Part shown: positions 1-11,678 of the stretch, in pieces
How the letters are laid out: every line of letters begins with the position of its first letter
Numbering within the stretch: the stretch's first letter is position 1
Assembly (NCBI GenBank): GCA_904066235.2
Contig: CAJFCV020000003.1
Span: forward strand, 5,022,001 to 5,086,000
DNA: 64,000 nucleotides
DNA from: Bursaphelenchus xylophilus
Taxonomy: Eukaryota > Nematoda > Chromadorea > Rhabditida > Aphelenchoididae
Direction: 5' to 3'
The notes under the pieces: generated by a model
Told to the model about the DNA's origin: nothing
Seen by the model: only the letters and a program-made list of their open reading frames with translations
Databases searched by the model: none
Position numbers and translations under genes: made by a program

Positions 1-2
1 TG

Positions 3-1118
3 GCGCCTCGAAAGGAGGGCCGACTAGTCTGTCCGAACTGTGATATCATCCAAGAACCCTTCCATATCATGGAGTGTAACTATACCATCAGGGATATCGG
101 CCTCTTTTTGGATAACATGGATCAGATCCCGGAACATGAGATTACTGCTCATTTCGAGTTATTCAAACAAAAGGGAGTCTATTGTCTGCCAAAACAGAAT
201 GTCTACAGAGCCAGACTTCTACTGGTAAGCATCAGTTATATTGCTTTAGGCATTAAATGTAATCAAATTAAAAATATAAAAAATAACATTTATTACATAA
301 CAGCAATATGCAAGTCGGATTTCAACCAACGACGAAGAGAAGGCGATGTTAATGTGGTCGGTGGAAGATTGCCTGAGGCATTGTTTCCCCCAGAACCACC
401 CCGGTCTCTCATACTTCCTCAAAGATTTGGCTTTTTATTGTAAACAGTAAGTTAAGGAAAAGAGATATGTAAAGGTCATCACCGAAGTTCTCGGCTTTTA
501 TTTTTGCTGTTGCATCGAAATTCAGTGCAAAAGTGGGATGACATGGATTTTGAAAAATCAGTGCCAAAAGCTGGAAATTGTGGGAAAAACCAGTTCAGAT
601 TTTGGAAAATCGTTCCAGGACGAAAAGTGGGCACTGATTTTTCAAAATCAATGTCAACCCATTTTAGCACCTTACAATCAATTCGACCCAACAGCAAGAA
701 TAAAAGAACTTCTGTGACCCCTTTACGTCATATAAATAAGTAAAGTAACAATTGCAGAGCCGGATTCTTCAAAGACAGTGTCAAATATTACGTGGAATGC
801 CTTCAGGGCTTGGAAAGAATCTTTGTGACACATCCATTAATCCAAGAGATAAGAGATCTATTGCCAGGAATTCAGAAAAGAATGATTATGGTATGTCAAG
901 CATGGAAAAAGTGAAAACAACAATACATTTAGGAAGAACAGAAAGGGAAAACAAAAATCTTGAGCAATTTGGACTTCGAATTCGATGAATCAGATCAGGA
1001 AATGCCCGAATTGATCGAATGCAAGGTCTCAAATGGCAGTTCGAAGGAAAGAGCTCAGCATCGACGCTCTCATCGTGCGCCGACTCCATTGCCGCCGGAA
1101 CCCGTAGAAGAGGAATAA
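3..1118 (+). CDS. SMYD-like SET-domain protein, 3' part only
   Basis: This is the 3' end of a gene that enters from the left edge. Exons read as <3-224, 304-446, 758-890 and 933-1118 (TAA), all joined in frame at GT-AG introns. A CPNC motif near residue 10 resembles the cysteine pair that follows SET domains. After it come helical segments with 'NHPGLSYFLKDLA' and 'YVECLQGLERIFVTHPLI', which match the TPR-like C-terminal lobe of SMYD lysine methyltransferases. The tail is rich in Arg, Pro and Glu and ends in EPVEEE. The MYND and SET domains, which would prove the assignment, would lie upstream of the window. The gene ends only 18 bases from the stop codon of the next gene on the opposite strand. 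Family assignment is an inference from the C-terminal half. Confidence 0.5.
469..726. repeat. Hairpin element (MITE-like) in an intron
   Basis: Two inverted arms of roughly 90 bases, about 484-572 and 620-715, face each other around a spacer of about 45 bases. The core 'GATTTTGAAAAATCAGTGCC' (553-572) recurs as its exact reverse complement near 630-650. Similarity continues outwards with mismatches to 'GTAAAGG' at both ends. The element fills most of intron 447-757 of the SMYD-like gene. It has no coding capacity. Family unknown. Confidence 0.75.
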
Positions 1119-1136
1119 ACACAGTAACCAGGAGAA

Positions 1137-4081
1137 TCAGTTTTTGTAAACACATCGAGGAGCCTGAAAGTTAAATTTTTTTGTTAATAAACATCGAAAA
1201 CCCGAAGAAAATTGTTTTGAAATACAGTAAAAATAACTTACAGTAACACCTAAAAGATCGGGTGGAAGTTGCAGATCGTTGTACGGGAGGTAAATGTGGG
1301 CAAAGGATGTTGTTTTAGTTATCGAAAAGACGGAAAACCAGAAGACATCTTTCATATTCAGTGATCCGGGCAATCTCAGCGAAACTGTTTCATTCTCGTA
1401 ATCCCTCAGGGAGTCGCAATCAAATTGATTGGAACTGCTAAATCAAAAGTTATAATAAAACAGAAAAGGCCTACCTGTTGAAGACGGGTAAGATCTCTCC
1501 TCCTTTATGGGGCAGAATATCTTTCCCCACCATAAACCAGGTCGGAACTCCTTTCGTTTGGAGAGTGAAGTTCTCGATTTCAATTGTTTTCGTGTTCAGA
1601 AGCTAAACCACAAATTAATTGTAAGCAAAAAGTTACAACTTCACTCACTCTGATCTTTCCCGAAGATATTTTGTACGGTCCGTTCGGAGTGAAAGGCCTT
1701 AGAGTGACCAGCCCGGGTATCTGATATTCCAGATCAGTCGAGAGGAGCACCATGGCTGCATTTTCATGGGCGTTATGATCAAATACTGATATCCAGTGAA
1801 TGTCCTTTATAGTGTATTGATCTGGGAGTGTCAACAACAAAGGTTGGACACCGGCATACCAATCCAAAGGCTTTGGAGGAACAAAGACATCTTTGGAATC
1901 ATTTGATGGAATCTAAAATCAGCATCAGCCTCATTAAACCAAACCGTGTTACGTAATATTGCAATTTTCTTACCGTAATCGAAAGGTTCACTTTATTAGT
2001 GTCATCAGAGCTGGTTGAAAAATGTAATGGAATAGTACTGTTTCCTTCTCTTTTCATCCGTCTTACTGTATTTTTACTCGTTCCATCCTCTTCTTCGGCT
2101 TCTGCGGCTTGTCTTACAACGCTCGCATCTTTTCTGATCTTTGCTTCCACCTCCTGCAATGATCATAAAATAAATATAACCTTTCTCTTCCTTACTTCTA
2201 CCGTTTGCGTCATAAATGTTTTGATATCCACGGGATCGGTGCTCAAATAAAATCCATTCTCTGTTGGGACCATATCCAACTCCGTTTTGCTTGGCTTGGC
2301 CGGACCAGCCCAGAATGTCACATTATCTAAGACCATATTTAAAAATTCAGCTACACTCACCGTTGCTTGAAGTCGGTTTAAAATGAAATTTGGATATGAG
2401 GAATCGCTTATTATCCAGCGCCCAAACAGCTCCACTCACATTGTAGATTCCCAGTTTATGATTCTCAATTAAACTTCCACAATATTTCCCGTAATACGGC
2501 AACTTGTCATTGGCCGTAAGAACGCTTTGTTTAGGGCGATTCTGTTGAATCCAATCCACAATCTTGGCCGAAGGCTTCCGCGTTTTGTTGGCTTCGTTGA
2601 TAAGAGATGCATCGACTTCTCCGGCAGCCACAGCGGCAGCCAAAAGACGCTCTGGATCAGTGATGTTGATCAAGGAAGAGTCTGTCGCATTCTCAGTGCC
2701 TGAATGATGAGAATTCAAATTGAAAGATTAAACTTACTGTTCTTCTCTTCGTCCTTGGCACTAGAAAACAGAGTATCCGGAAGCGAACCGATCTCTCCAC
2801 CCAATTTGGGGAGGCCTCCAACGGCAGTACTCGTTAGTTTGGATCCCTCAGCCGCCGTCCCAGTTCCCAGTGCCTTGGTCATCGCTGTGAGTAGATCTTT
2901 ATTTCCTGCCGGTAAACTCAACAGATTTCTGGCCAACTTTGAGATTTGTTCAAGGGGTGAGCCCCCTCCTAATAGAGCTGTCAGCGGACTAAGCGCCTCA
3001 GGTTGACTACCCGCAATGCCAGTTTGAATAGGACTGACAGGAGAGTGGAGCCCTGCGAATGAAGTTGGAGCATGCCTCAGATTGGATTGAGATTGGGTAA
3101 AGATACTCTCGACGATATTATTGGAAGGCTTTGTGGACAATGGAGGGAAGGGAGCTGGCTGGACATTCTTATATACCGGCTGTTCCAGATCCAATTCGTT
3201 GTTCAATAACGGGACTTGTTCGACGACAGAAGTGGGAGTAATAAAGGGTGGCTTCTCTGTTTCCGTTGGGCGCTGATATTTCTGCGCTCGACTTGCCTGA
3301 AATCTGGGCTCGGCGTTCTTGGCTATTTGTGTAGTCTTTGGACGGAAACTAAAAAGATTAAACATCATAAAAATCGTGGACATCAGAACGATTCACCTAC
3401 ATAGATTTCTTGTAGGGCAATGGATTTCGTCGATTACTGGTTGAATAATTGGTTTCTCGAGAGTTTGTTTGCTTTGATTCAGCGGACGAGGATCTGTAAG
3501 ACGATTTATTATCCTTTTCATTTTCACTTTCCCTTTTTCGTTCGAAAGGACAAATCGGTTACTGAGGATGACCTAGATCTTGTTCTTTCCCCATGACTGA
3601 CCCCTCTCACCTTTCAGATAAAGCATTCGTTCCAGCGATCTCATCGCCTCGGGCACGGTCAAACGGAGGCAAATACAGAAGAACGGGGTCGGTTTCTGGC
3701 TTGGCCGTGGTGCTGGAGAAGATCTGACGGTGTCTTTGCTCGGTCTCCTTCTCGTATTCCGAATATGGAACGATCGCGGTGCGTTTTCGAAGACCTTCTG
3801 ATATCGGCGCAACAAAATTCGGAGAGATTACGTCTAAAAAAGTAATAAATAACAAGATAAATGCACGTTTAGCAAGCAAAAAATAAATTTTGGACAAAAA
3901 AGAGTTAAGATGTCGAGTTATCATCATAACAAAGAAGGACAAAACCACAAATCAAAAGTAAAAGTCATACTGTAACCAAAACAAATGTTGATTCAAAAGT
4001 TTACAGACACCATATGATGATACCAAACTTACCAGTACACACCAAAGGAATCACTCCCAGTACCAACAGCAGACTCAACAT
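1137..4081 (-). CDS. Secreted protein with two DM13 domains
   Basis: Eleven exons were read: 4033-4081, 3611-3833, 3401-3493, 2738-3348, 2361-2699, 2196-2326, 1974-2153, 1649-1912, 1475-1602, 1242-1437 and 1137-1163. The first encodes a signal peptide (MLSLLLVLGVIPLVCT). About 300 residues of low-complexity Ser/Pro/Thr/Gln-rich sequence follow. Then come two DM13 modules. The first runs from 'YCGSLIENHKLGIYNVSGAV' to 'LPDQYTIKDIHWISVFD', interrupted by an acidic, basic-patched insert coded by exon 7. The second runs to 'LPGSLNMKDVFWFSVFS'. DM13 occurs in extracellular proteins such as Skeletor and often neighbours DOMON domains; a cytochrome-like electron-transfer role has been proposed for it. 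No DOMON or membrane segment is visible here, so a secreted role, perhaps in matrix or cuticle, is inferred only. Confidence 0.7.
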
Positions 4082-5352
4082 GGTAGGGATAAACCCTCGG
4101 GGTATGAAAAGGGAAAATAAGCGGCGCTCGGAATGGGGATGACGATCCCAGGTGGGGGAGGGATTGATAGGTGGACTGGCTCTCTCTCTTCCCCGTTTGC
4201 GGAGGAAATCGCGGCAAAATTGTGTTCGTCGCCCTTCTCCCGCGATTGACCATACACATGGATGGAAATAAACACTCCAGTCCACCTGAATAGATCCCCT
4301 CCGGCTTTCAATAACCCCAAGAGAATGCGCATCGAGTTTGCAACGTTTAGAAACAAGTGATGCATCATTGGGCAGACTTCTGAGTTTAAAATCGCCATTT
4401 GGTTGAAAGATCCTTGGCATAATTATAACCGATCATAATCATCATTACAACTTTATTATTCAGATTGAAGACTGGCGCCACGCAGGGTGAGAGTCGGTGT
4501 AACTGAAGCCTTAATACATGGGATGAGACTTCCTCAATATGAAAAGCATGAAAACTTGTTCTTAAATTGTTGCAATCACGTTGATAACAACACATTTTTC
4601 TGTATAAGTTTTCGGAAACGCTTGACTTGTCATGCAACCATCGTGTAATGGATTCAATTAGTCCTCTAATTGACCATCAACATCAAAATCGCCCTGAACG
4701 ATGGCATTTCCCGATGACATCCGACAGAAGAGTCAGAGCGGCTTCGTTCGTGCTTAATTCGGCGTCGGAATGGCTTGCTTTCGCTGTCCCCCTTTTCCAT
4801 GCCCGCAGAGCGGGCCGTTTTTGGCTTCGGATCCATGAATTCATTCTCTTCCCCTCCGGGCTTTTGTGGTCATAGCTCGAGGCTTGTGAAGAGGTAAAGG
4901 CCTAACCTCCCTCCGGGCTTGGTTTACTGTTACCCTTCCTCTTCCAAGATTCTTTTTCCAGCACATCTTATCCTTCCTCCGCTCCCTTTACTTTTCTTTT
5001 TTGTTTTATCCAGAAATTGCCAAATTTGGGTAGTGCCTTCACTTTTTGCGGCCCCATAAAAAAGGCGAGTCAAAGTGCCTGGGGAAGAAATAGGACGAAC
5101 TCACACCGAATTAGTTAGAGTACCGCGTAATGTGTTTTGTTTCCGTTCAGAAGCCGGTCATCTATCATGATGAGGGGCCTCATCTATCTGTTTCTTCCCG
5201 CCAGACGCCACTTCCCATAATCTCCTTTTTGGGCTGTTAATCCCACTAAATTCTTGAGTCCAAAAACATATCTGTTCTTCGCTTTTTAAAATTATTTTGG
5301 TGTAATTAAAAATTAATCGATAATCACGATTATATATTCGTGTATTGTAGCC
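4082..5352. other. Intergenic region between divergent genes
   Basis: This separates the start of the DM13 gene (minus) from the TBC1D16-like gene (plus). It should hold both promoters. Short open frames occur but none has a recognisable protein or paired splice sites. I see no RNA gene. The sequence TATTGTAG at 5343-5350, directly before the plus-strand start codon, looks like a spliced-leader acceptor. Confidence 0.5.
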
Positions 5353-8300
5353 ATGAACAACACATTCAACGACTTGTTCAAGAAGGCTCATGGGGCCTTG
5401 GCCACATTAAGAGGCCAGAATAATATGTTTCTCGGGAAAGACGGGGAGATTGTGTATTCCAAGAACAATGTTTGTGTTCATGAATCCTCGGTGGGAGGTG
5501 TGCCGGTAAGTCAATTTGCATAAATGTTATTCAATACTCAGGAAGTGGATGAAAGTAACGTGGTTCATACTCCCGGTTATCTGACGATACATTGTCTCAA
5601 TGATGAACACACAGGAGTCACGCTAGTCCTTCAATGGCTTCCCAATGCCACTCTCGAAAAGAACCCCAGCAGGTAAACAACAACAAAATAACCTCGCTTC
5701 TCCAGACTCCAAAAAAAAACTAATTAGTTCCAGCATCCGTTGCGTGTCCCCGAGAAGCAGGGCCAAAGTGAGTAATGGGGATATTTCTGAGCCCGCCACT
5801 GTCAATAACAACGGCCCAACAATCATGGTCGAACCAACTGTTGTATTCGAGGAAGAAGCCTCGACATCCAACGAAAGACCTCAGACTCTGAATACGGTAA
5901 GACCAAGTCATACTTCAATCTGCGTTTAGCTCGACTGTGATCTCGGAGTTCCTTCAATTAACGTTATTCCAAACACTCCAGTTGATCCGGGCCAAAACAA
6001 GTTATTAGAAGGATTTGACGAAGATGAGCTTGATGCCATGAAGAAAGCTTCAGAATCTGCTCGAAGTCGTGACGCGGAGTCGACCGGCTCTGGACACACA
6101 TCTGGTGCGGATGAATTCTCCGATAAAGAAGACATCTCCGAGGCCTCATCAATCGATGAATCTGATGAGGAAGTTCAAAAAAGTAAGTGACCCCGAACAT
6201 TAAAATAACTTCCAGTTAAATCGCTAAATATGGATACATATCGAAAAACTTGCGAAAGCTTTATGGACAAGACTCCAGAACAGTTCGCCCAAGAGCATAA
6301 TCTAATATTGAACACGGGTTCCAAGATGGACGACTCCAGTGTCTTGGCCATCGCCAAGGACAAGGTCATGTTCCAACAAAGACCGGCCTCCAACTCGTCC
6401 CTTTTCTCTGTAAATCTCGGGAAAATGAGATCAATGAGACTGTTCTTTTCCAATCCCGACTGCACGAGTGGTCAATTGGTCATAGCGAGCAATGAATCTC
6501 AATATAAAATTCTACATTTCCATCATGGAGGATTAGACAAACTAGCCAAACTATTCGAACAATGGAACGCTCTCAAATCTAAGTCAGTGAAAGACGTAAG
6601 TTTCTACCACAAAAATGAAATTCCGACTCATAGGGATCCCCATCTCCTCTACCTGACAGACAGTTACTCATATCTCAACCTGAAGTCAGTCGGACAGAAC
6701 TGGACCCAGAAGACGGACTCTATGATCGGGTCACTTTAGAGTTTTGGAAGACTTACATGAACAAAGATGGGTCCATCGACGACAACTTCACTATTAGGAA
6801 AGCTATTTACTTCGCTTCGATGGACGCCTCAGTCAGGAAAGAAGTGTGGCCGTTTTTGCTAAGAGTCTACACCTGGAATTCAACGTTTGAACAGAGGGAA
6901 ACGGTCAGGAATGACCTCTTCTTGGAGTATCAAAAAATAAAGAAGAAGCGGTAAGTGAAGGAAAACCTATGGTATCCCTTTATTTAGCATGAAGAAGATG
7001 AACTCCAATCCAAAAAGCTCCTTGATCACTGTTGAAAGTACAATTTGGAAGGATGTAGTACGAACGGACAGATGTAATCCGTACTTTGCTGGAGAAAATA
7101 ATCCAAATTTGGAAGTTATGAAGTGAGTCAAATGAAAAAAATCGATGGTAGATAAGTCGTGAAAAATTGTAAACAAATATTTTTTTGGCATTTTGTTACA
7201 AATTGAAGATTTCCATCTTTTTACTGCACAGGGGACTCGGATTTACTTATAAGTAAAATTTTTTACTTATATTTACCAATAACTTACATATAAGTTAAAA
7301 AGGGCGGGGCTTATTTATTTTTACTTATATTTACGTTTATTTACTTATATTTACAAATAGCGGTACTTATATGTAAAAAACGGCGGAGCTCGTTCATTTT
7401 TACTTATATGTACATATATGAGCCTTGAAAAGAAAACTTTTGAGCGTCAAAGACGCTTTTTGGTTTCTGCACGCGTTGGCCGGACTTAGAAAAATTCTAG
7501 TTTTTGGAGCGCCAAAGAACGTATCTCAACCTCGGACCGAATAAAGTAAGATGCTTGTAGTCAGTTTTTTTTCTTTTACAGGAGGACAGAGTACTCAGAT
7601 CAAAAGTCGCGAACGTGAGAACCTTCCAGAGCACGGAGCATGATAACGTCAAACTTCACGCAGTTCCAAAAAATCTATAAACAAGCACTATGAGGCAGGA
7701 ATTTGGATGAAGAATTGTTTGCTCAAACTTGGTAGGTGTTTTTTTAAACTGCTTTCACATTTCATAAATCCAAAGATTTTTCCAGACATAGTTTTGCTAT
7801 GTTGTACTAGGTCCAGGTGAAGCCTCTAGGTTTCAGATTATCGAAAAATTGGTCGTGGAGGGTAGTAAATGGACAATACACACGATCCCGGAAAAATGGC
7901 ACTCGGATGATTCAGGTATGTTGAGAATATTCACCTGGACCTAGTACAACATGAAAAACTTGGTGTCTCGAAATTTCATTTACAAACTTGGTGAACCTAA
8001 AACTAATTTTTTCGGGGTGAAGAAGCACAAACAATTGAGAAGGGCTTATAGTAAATATCGTCGAGCGACCTTATCTTCTTTATTTGTTACTATTTTCAGT
8101 GAATGCAGACGCAGAAGTCCCCATAGAAGATCACGAAAGCAAGCAATTGATGCCTCATAAGGACAAAAACAGACACAGGATGCGTTATCCACATGTATTT
8201 GTTGTTTTTGAGAATCAAAATAAACGTTTATAATATAATTTGCACTGTGCATAATTCTGGGTTACAAATAAGTAAAATATCCTTATTGGTAAATATAAGT

Positions 8301-9235
8301 AAAAAATCCTTATTTGTAAATATAAGTAAATTTGTGGAGCGCCGAAAATAAAGTTTACATATAAGTAATTTCAGAATAACTTATATGTACGATTATTTAC
8401 TTATATGTACGTTTATTTACTTATATAAACTTCAATTTCATATAAGTAAAAAAGACGTACATATAAGTAAATCCGAGTCCCCTGTGTGTGCGTTTGTTCC
8501 AGGGACATCTTGCTGAACTATGCTTCAGTCTACCCAGAGATCAACTACATCCAGGGTATGTCGGATCTCCTAGCTCCAATCCTGGCCACCTTGAAGAACG
8601 AATCAGATTCCTATTGGTGTTTTTCTGGTTTGATGCATCAAACTCTCTTCTGCACTACTGCCAATGCCGAAACGAATGCCATGGAAATGAATTTGGAATA
8701 TCTGAGGGAATTGATGAAGTTGTTGGAGCCGAAATTCTTCCAATATCTTGTCTATCTAGGAGGCGATGCTCTTCAATTGATGTTTGTTCATCGCTGGTTA
8801 TTGCTATTCTTCAAACGAGAATTCCCGGAATCAGATGCTCTCCATATTTGGGAGGCATGCTGGTCGATGTACAGGACAAAATTCTTTCATTTGTTTGTGG
8901 CTGTCGCCATCGTCAGCATCTACGGGCCTGACGTCATATCTCAGGGCTTACCACACGACGAGATCTTACTGTACTTTTCGAGTTTGGCTATGCACATGGA
9001 TACTGCAGTTGTTTTAAAGAAGGTAAGGCCTTCAATCAATTTTATTTTATGTTCTCAGGCCCGAGGTCTCTTGTACAACTTTTATCGTCTTGATCGGATC
9101 CCGTGTACATTAGCCGATTTGATGGATCATGATGCTTCTACGGAACAATGGAGCAGTCATATGCCTCAACATATATTCGAATGTACCAGAGTCCACGGCC
9201 AGAACGAACCCTGTCCCTTCGCCAATCAGGCTTGA
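5353..9235 (+). CDS. TBC1D16-like Rab GTPase-activating protein
   Basis: Exons: 5353-5505, 5542-5672, 5734-5896, 5930-6182, 6216-6595, 6634-6950, 6988-7122, 8503-9022 and 9059-9235. The N-terminus contains 'DGEIVYSKNNVCVH', almost identical to the start of vertebrate TBC1D16. The middle is acidic and disordered, then a PH-like region precedes the TBC domain. In the TBC domain I see 'WKDVVRTDRCNPYF' (arginine finger region), 'YIQGMSDLLAPIL' (glutamine finger) and 'FKREFPESDALHIWEACW'. TBC1D16 stimulates GTP hydrolysis by Rab4A and affects transferrin-receptor and EGFR recycling; that role here is by homology. The start is chosen because TATTGTAG lies immediately upstream and the encoded N-terminus matches the family. 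The seventh intron (7123-8502) is expanded to 1.38 kb by a repeat element. Confidence 0.9.
7227..8486. mobile_element. 1.26 kb terminal-inverted-repeat DNA element in TBC1D16-like intron
   Basis: The ends are a perfect 25-base inverted repeat that begins CACAGGGGACTCGGATTTAC at 7227; its reverse complement ends at 8486. Just inside each end are arrays of a repeated motif close to TTTACTTATATTTAC, in opposite orientation at the two sides: at least six copies at 7240-7420 and eight at 8265-8475. The centre has no intact transposase frame. The flanks show only a possible TG duplication, so the superfamily is undecided. The right end stops 16 bases before the splice acceptor of the next exon, and the host reading frame is unaffected. 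Confidence 0.8.
7799..7952. repeat. Nested 154-base inverted-repeat element
   Basis: Inside the larger element, a 23-base arm starting ATGTTGTACTAGGTCCAGGT at 7799-7821 is repeated as its perfect reverse complement at 7930-7952. The intervening 108 bases are non-coding. It could be a separate small element inserted into the larger one, or an internal hairpin of it. Confidence 0.7.
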
Positions 9236-9333
9236 AACGTATAGATGTCAAAAGGTTGTGGTGACCGATTACTGGTTGTTTTAGAGTAACTTTTAATAAA
9301 ATAACTTGAATGTAAAGTCTTTTGGAAATAATT

Positions 9334-11448
9334 TTAAGCACTTTTGGAAAGGAGAAGAGGGGTGACCACCGATTCCAAATCCTAAAAGTAATTTCGTCGG
9401 TCAGTTATATTACACCTACCTCTACCAACTCTTCGAATGACACAATATTGTGTTTGTAAAGGAGAGAATGTTTGAGACCGGAGGTCTTCCCAGAATGTGG
9501 CAATGATCCGAGGTTGTTGATCTTGTAATAACTTGTGAATGGCAGTTTCAGAGTTTTTAATGCCTTGAGCGCGTCCGGGAAGTCCAATCCCTAGAAGTTC
9601 CTTTTATAAGGCGCAGAACTTACCTCTGCATAAGTGATTATTGGCAATACGTTTGTTCTCAAGTCATCTCCAAACAAATATTTCACTTTTCGGTAGTTCA
9701 AACTTAATCCGGGATCAACCGCATCGTCAAAAGTGGGAATAACGGGTACTATTGCATCTAACCGCAATCGGGAATCTCGAGTTAATCGATGTTTCACCCA
9801 TTTCCCAATCAGAAGCGGAGTTGATTCCAATTCAATACCAGGAGTATCGATAACAGTAAGGTTGTAGGGCAAGATGGTGCTCGTGAAGGTGTAAGTGATG
9901 ACCCGATCGAGGATCTTCTCGAATCTTTCGGGCAATTCCAACGCCAATCTAATGTAAAGATGACAATATAGAAGAGCTTACTCACCTAAAAGCATGCTCT
10001 CTTTTGCATCCATAGACGAAGTTAAGTAGAGAGTAAATCAATGAGGTCTTTCCAGCTCCTGTTTTCCCAATCAAAAACAAGACTTTTTCGTCAGTTACTC
10101 GAGTAGGACCTCCAACAATAATTTCGGGAAAATTTGGATGGGCGTTCACTTCAAAATAAGGTTGATAGAAAGTAACGGAAGCTTGAGTTCCAATGATTTC
10201 CGCGTTTTTTATCTGATATTCGAGTTGAGGACCGACAGGAATAACCTCTTCAATTATTTGCAGAGGTCCTTTCTTCTCCGCGGCATTTCCTTGTTTGGTT
10301 TCTACTGTGAGTGTAGATAGACTTCTGGGTAAAGGGTTGAAGGGTGTTTTCTTTCTGTTCAATTGTATTTTCTGGAAGTCCCGTTCAATTGCTTGCTGGT
10401 AGTCCCTCTCGCTCTGAGTATAGCTGTTGAATTCTGCTTTTGATCTAGGACTGTGGATCTCAGGAATATCGATATAATGTTGTTCTTCCTGGTGCATCTG
10501 AAGAGCAGGAACTGGTGATGCGACAACAAATCCGTTGGTTCCATTCCCGTTACCGTTTTCATTAATACTTTGACTGTAAATCGAGTCGTAAGTAGGACTT
10601 CTTGCCTTGGTTTCTAATCTTTGGGACTCGATCTCATTGAATTCAGAATTGCGAATCTCTCTCAATAAGGATTCAGTAAAGTTGTTAGAAGGAAGGGGCA
10701 ATTCATTTTTGTGAGGAGGGACTTCGGGAGCAATCTCCTGTTCTTCTGATTCGTCCACTAAGCCGACTTCTTCTGGTCCCTAAATAATAAAAGGGCTTCT
10801 GTTTTCTTTCCTACCTTGCTTTCTATTCCCTGATACGCGACAATAGGATGATTCAAGTTTAGTTCGCTGGTTTCTGTCAGATCGAACTCTCCAAATCGAC
10901 TTTCGGCAGCTGAAACTTGGCTATCAACTGTCATGCTTCGGATCTTTCTTTCTGATGACGCCACATATGTCATCGGAGTTGTATCTATAGGGCCATCCGA
11001 AGGGAAGACGCCGAAACGATGTTCTTCTTCGACGTCATCAGTCAAGAGTCTCGACACTCCCTAAAATCAAAATTGCGCAAAGTGATCAACTCACATTTGC
11101 GTTCTGAAGAGCTTCTTCTAACATCGAAGGATGTCGGCTTCGTGGTTTGGCATCAAGATGCTCATGGTTCTCATGCTCACTTAACACATGCTGAGTGACT
11201 ACTGTAGCTACGGGATCCTCGTCCCAATGTTTGCTCAAAACGTGGTCTAACTCCTTTAGGACTTCATCGTGATTTATCTTATTGTGATCGGTCTCTGGGA
11301 GTTTTACAGCCGAAAACACCTGTAAACCCTTTATTGATAAGAGAATAGGGAAGAAATTTTTTCAATTGGAAGTACTTACTTTATCAAGTAATGAATCGGC
11401 GTGTTCACGTCCATTGGGGACATTCAGCTGATTCTGAAATTTATTCAT
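9334..11448 (-). CDS. P-loop GTPase-like protein of unknown function
   Basis: Seven exons: 11380-11448, 11095-11319, 10815-11060, 9986-10779, 9624-9948, 9420-9590 and 9334-9381. The N-terminal 400 residues or so are acidic and low in structure, with many Glu, Asp and His. The C-terminal part is a G domain: Walker A/G1 'GKTGAGKTSLIYSLLNFVYG', a Thr-rich segment 'ITYTFTS' that may be switch I, G3 'VIDTPGIE', and a strand ending 'PIITYAE' where the G4 motif (T/N-K-x-D) is expected. A divergent G4 of the TFAD kind occurs in some animal AIG1/septin-like GTPases, so nucleotide specificity is uncertain. I do not recognise a named orthologue. It lies 230 bases downstream of the warthog gene on the same strand. 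Confidence 0.75.
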
Positions 11449-11678
11449 TTCTGATTTTGGGACGAAGTCAATTCATATTTGTAATCGCCCCTATTAAAAA
11501 TGCAAATTGCACTCACCTCGATTGCAGCCATTCTCCAAATAGCGGGTGTTTTAGGAGATTTAAGACCTAGTTCCTACTTCTTTGCAAACGCTCACAAAAG
11601 AATGACGAACCCATTCTGCGTGCCGTCTTATCAGTGGCTTATCAATGCTCTATTACTTTATACATTAATATTTATTTA

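Noticed and set aside
7600..7800. Possible THAP-like zinc-finger remnant inside the 1.26 kb element
   Set aside because: One short stretch resembles a THAP pattern, but stops interrupt it and the zinc ligands cannot be placed.
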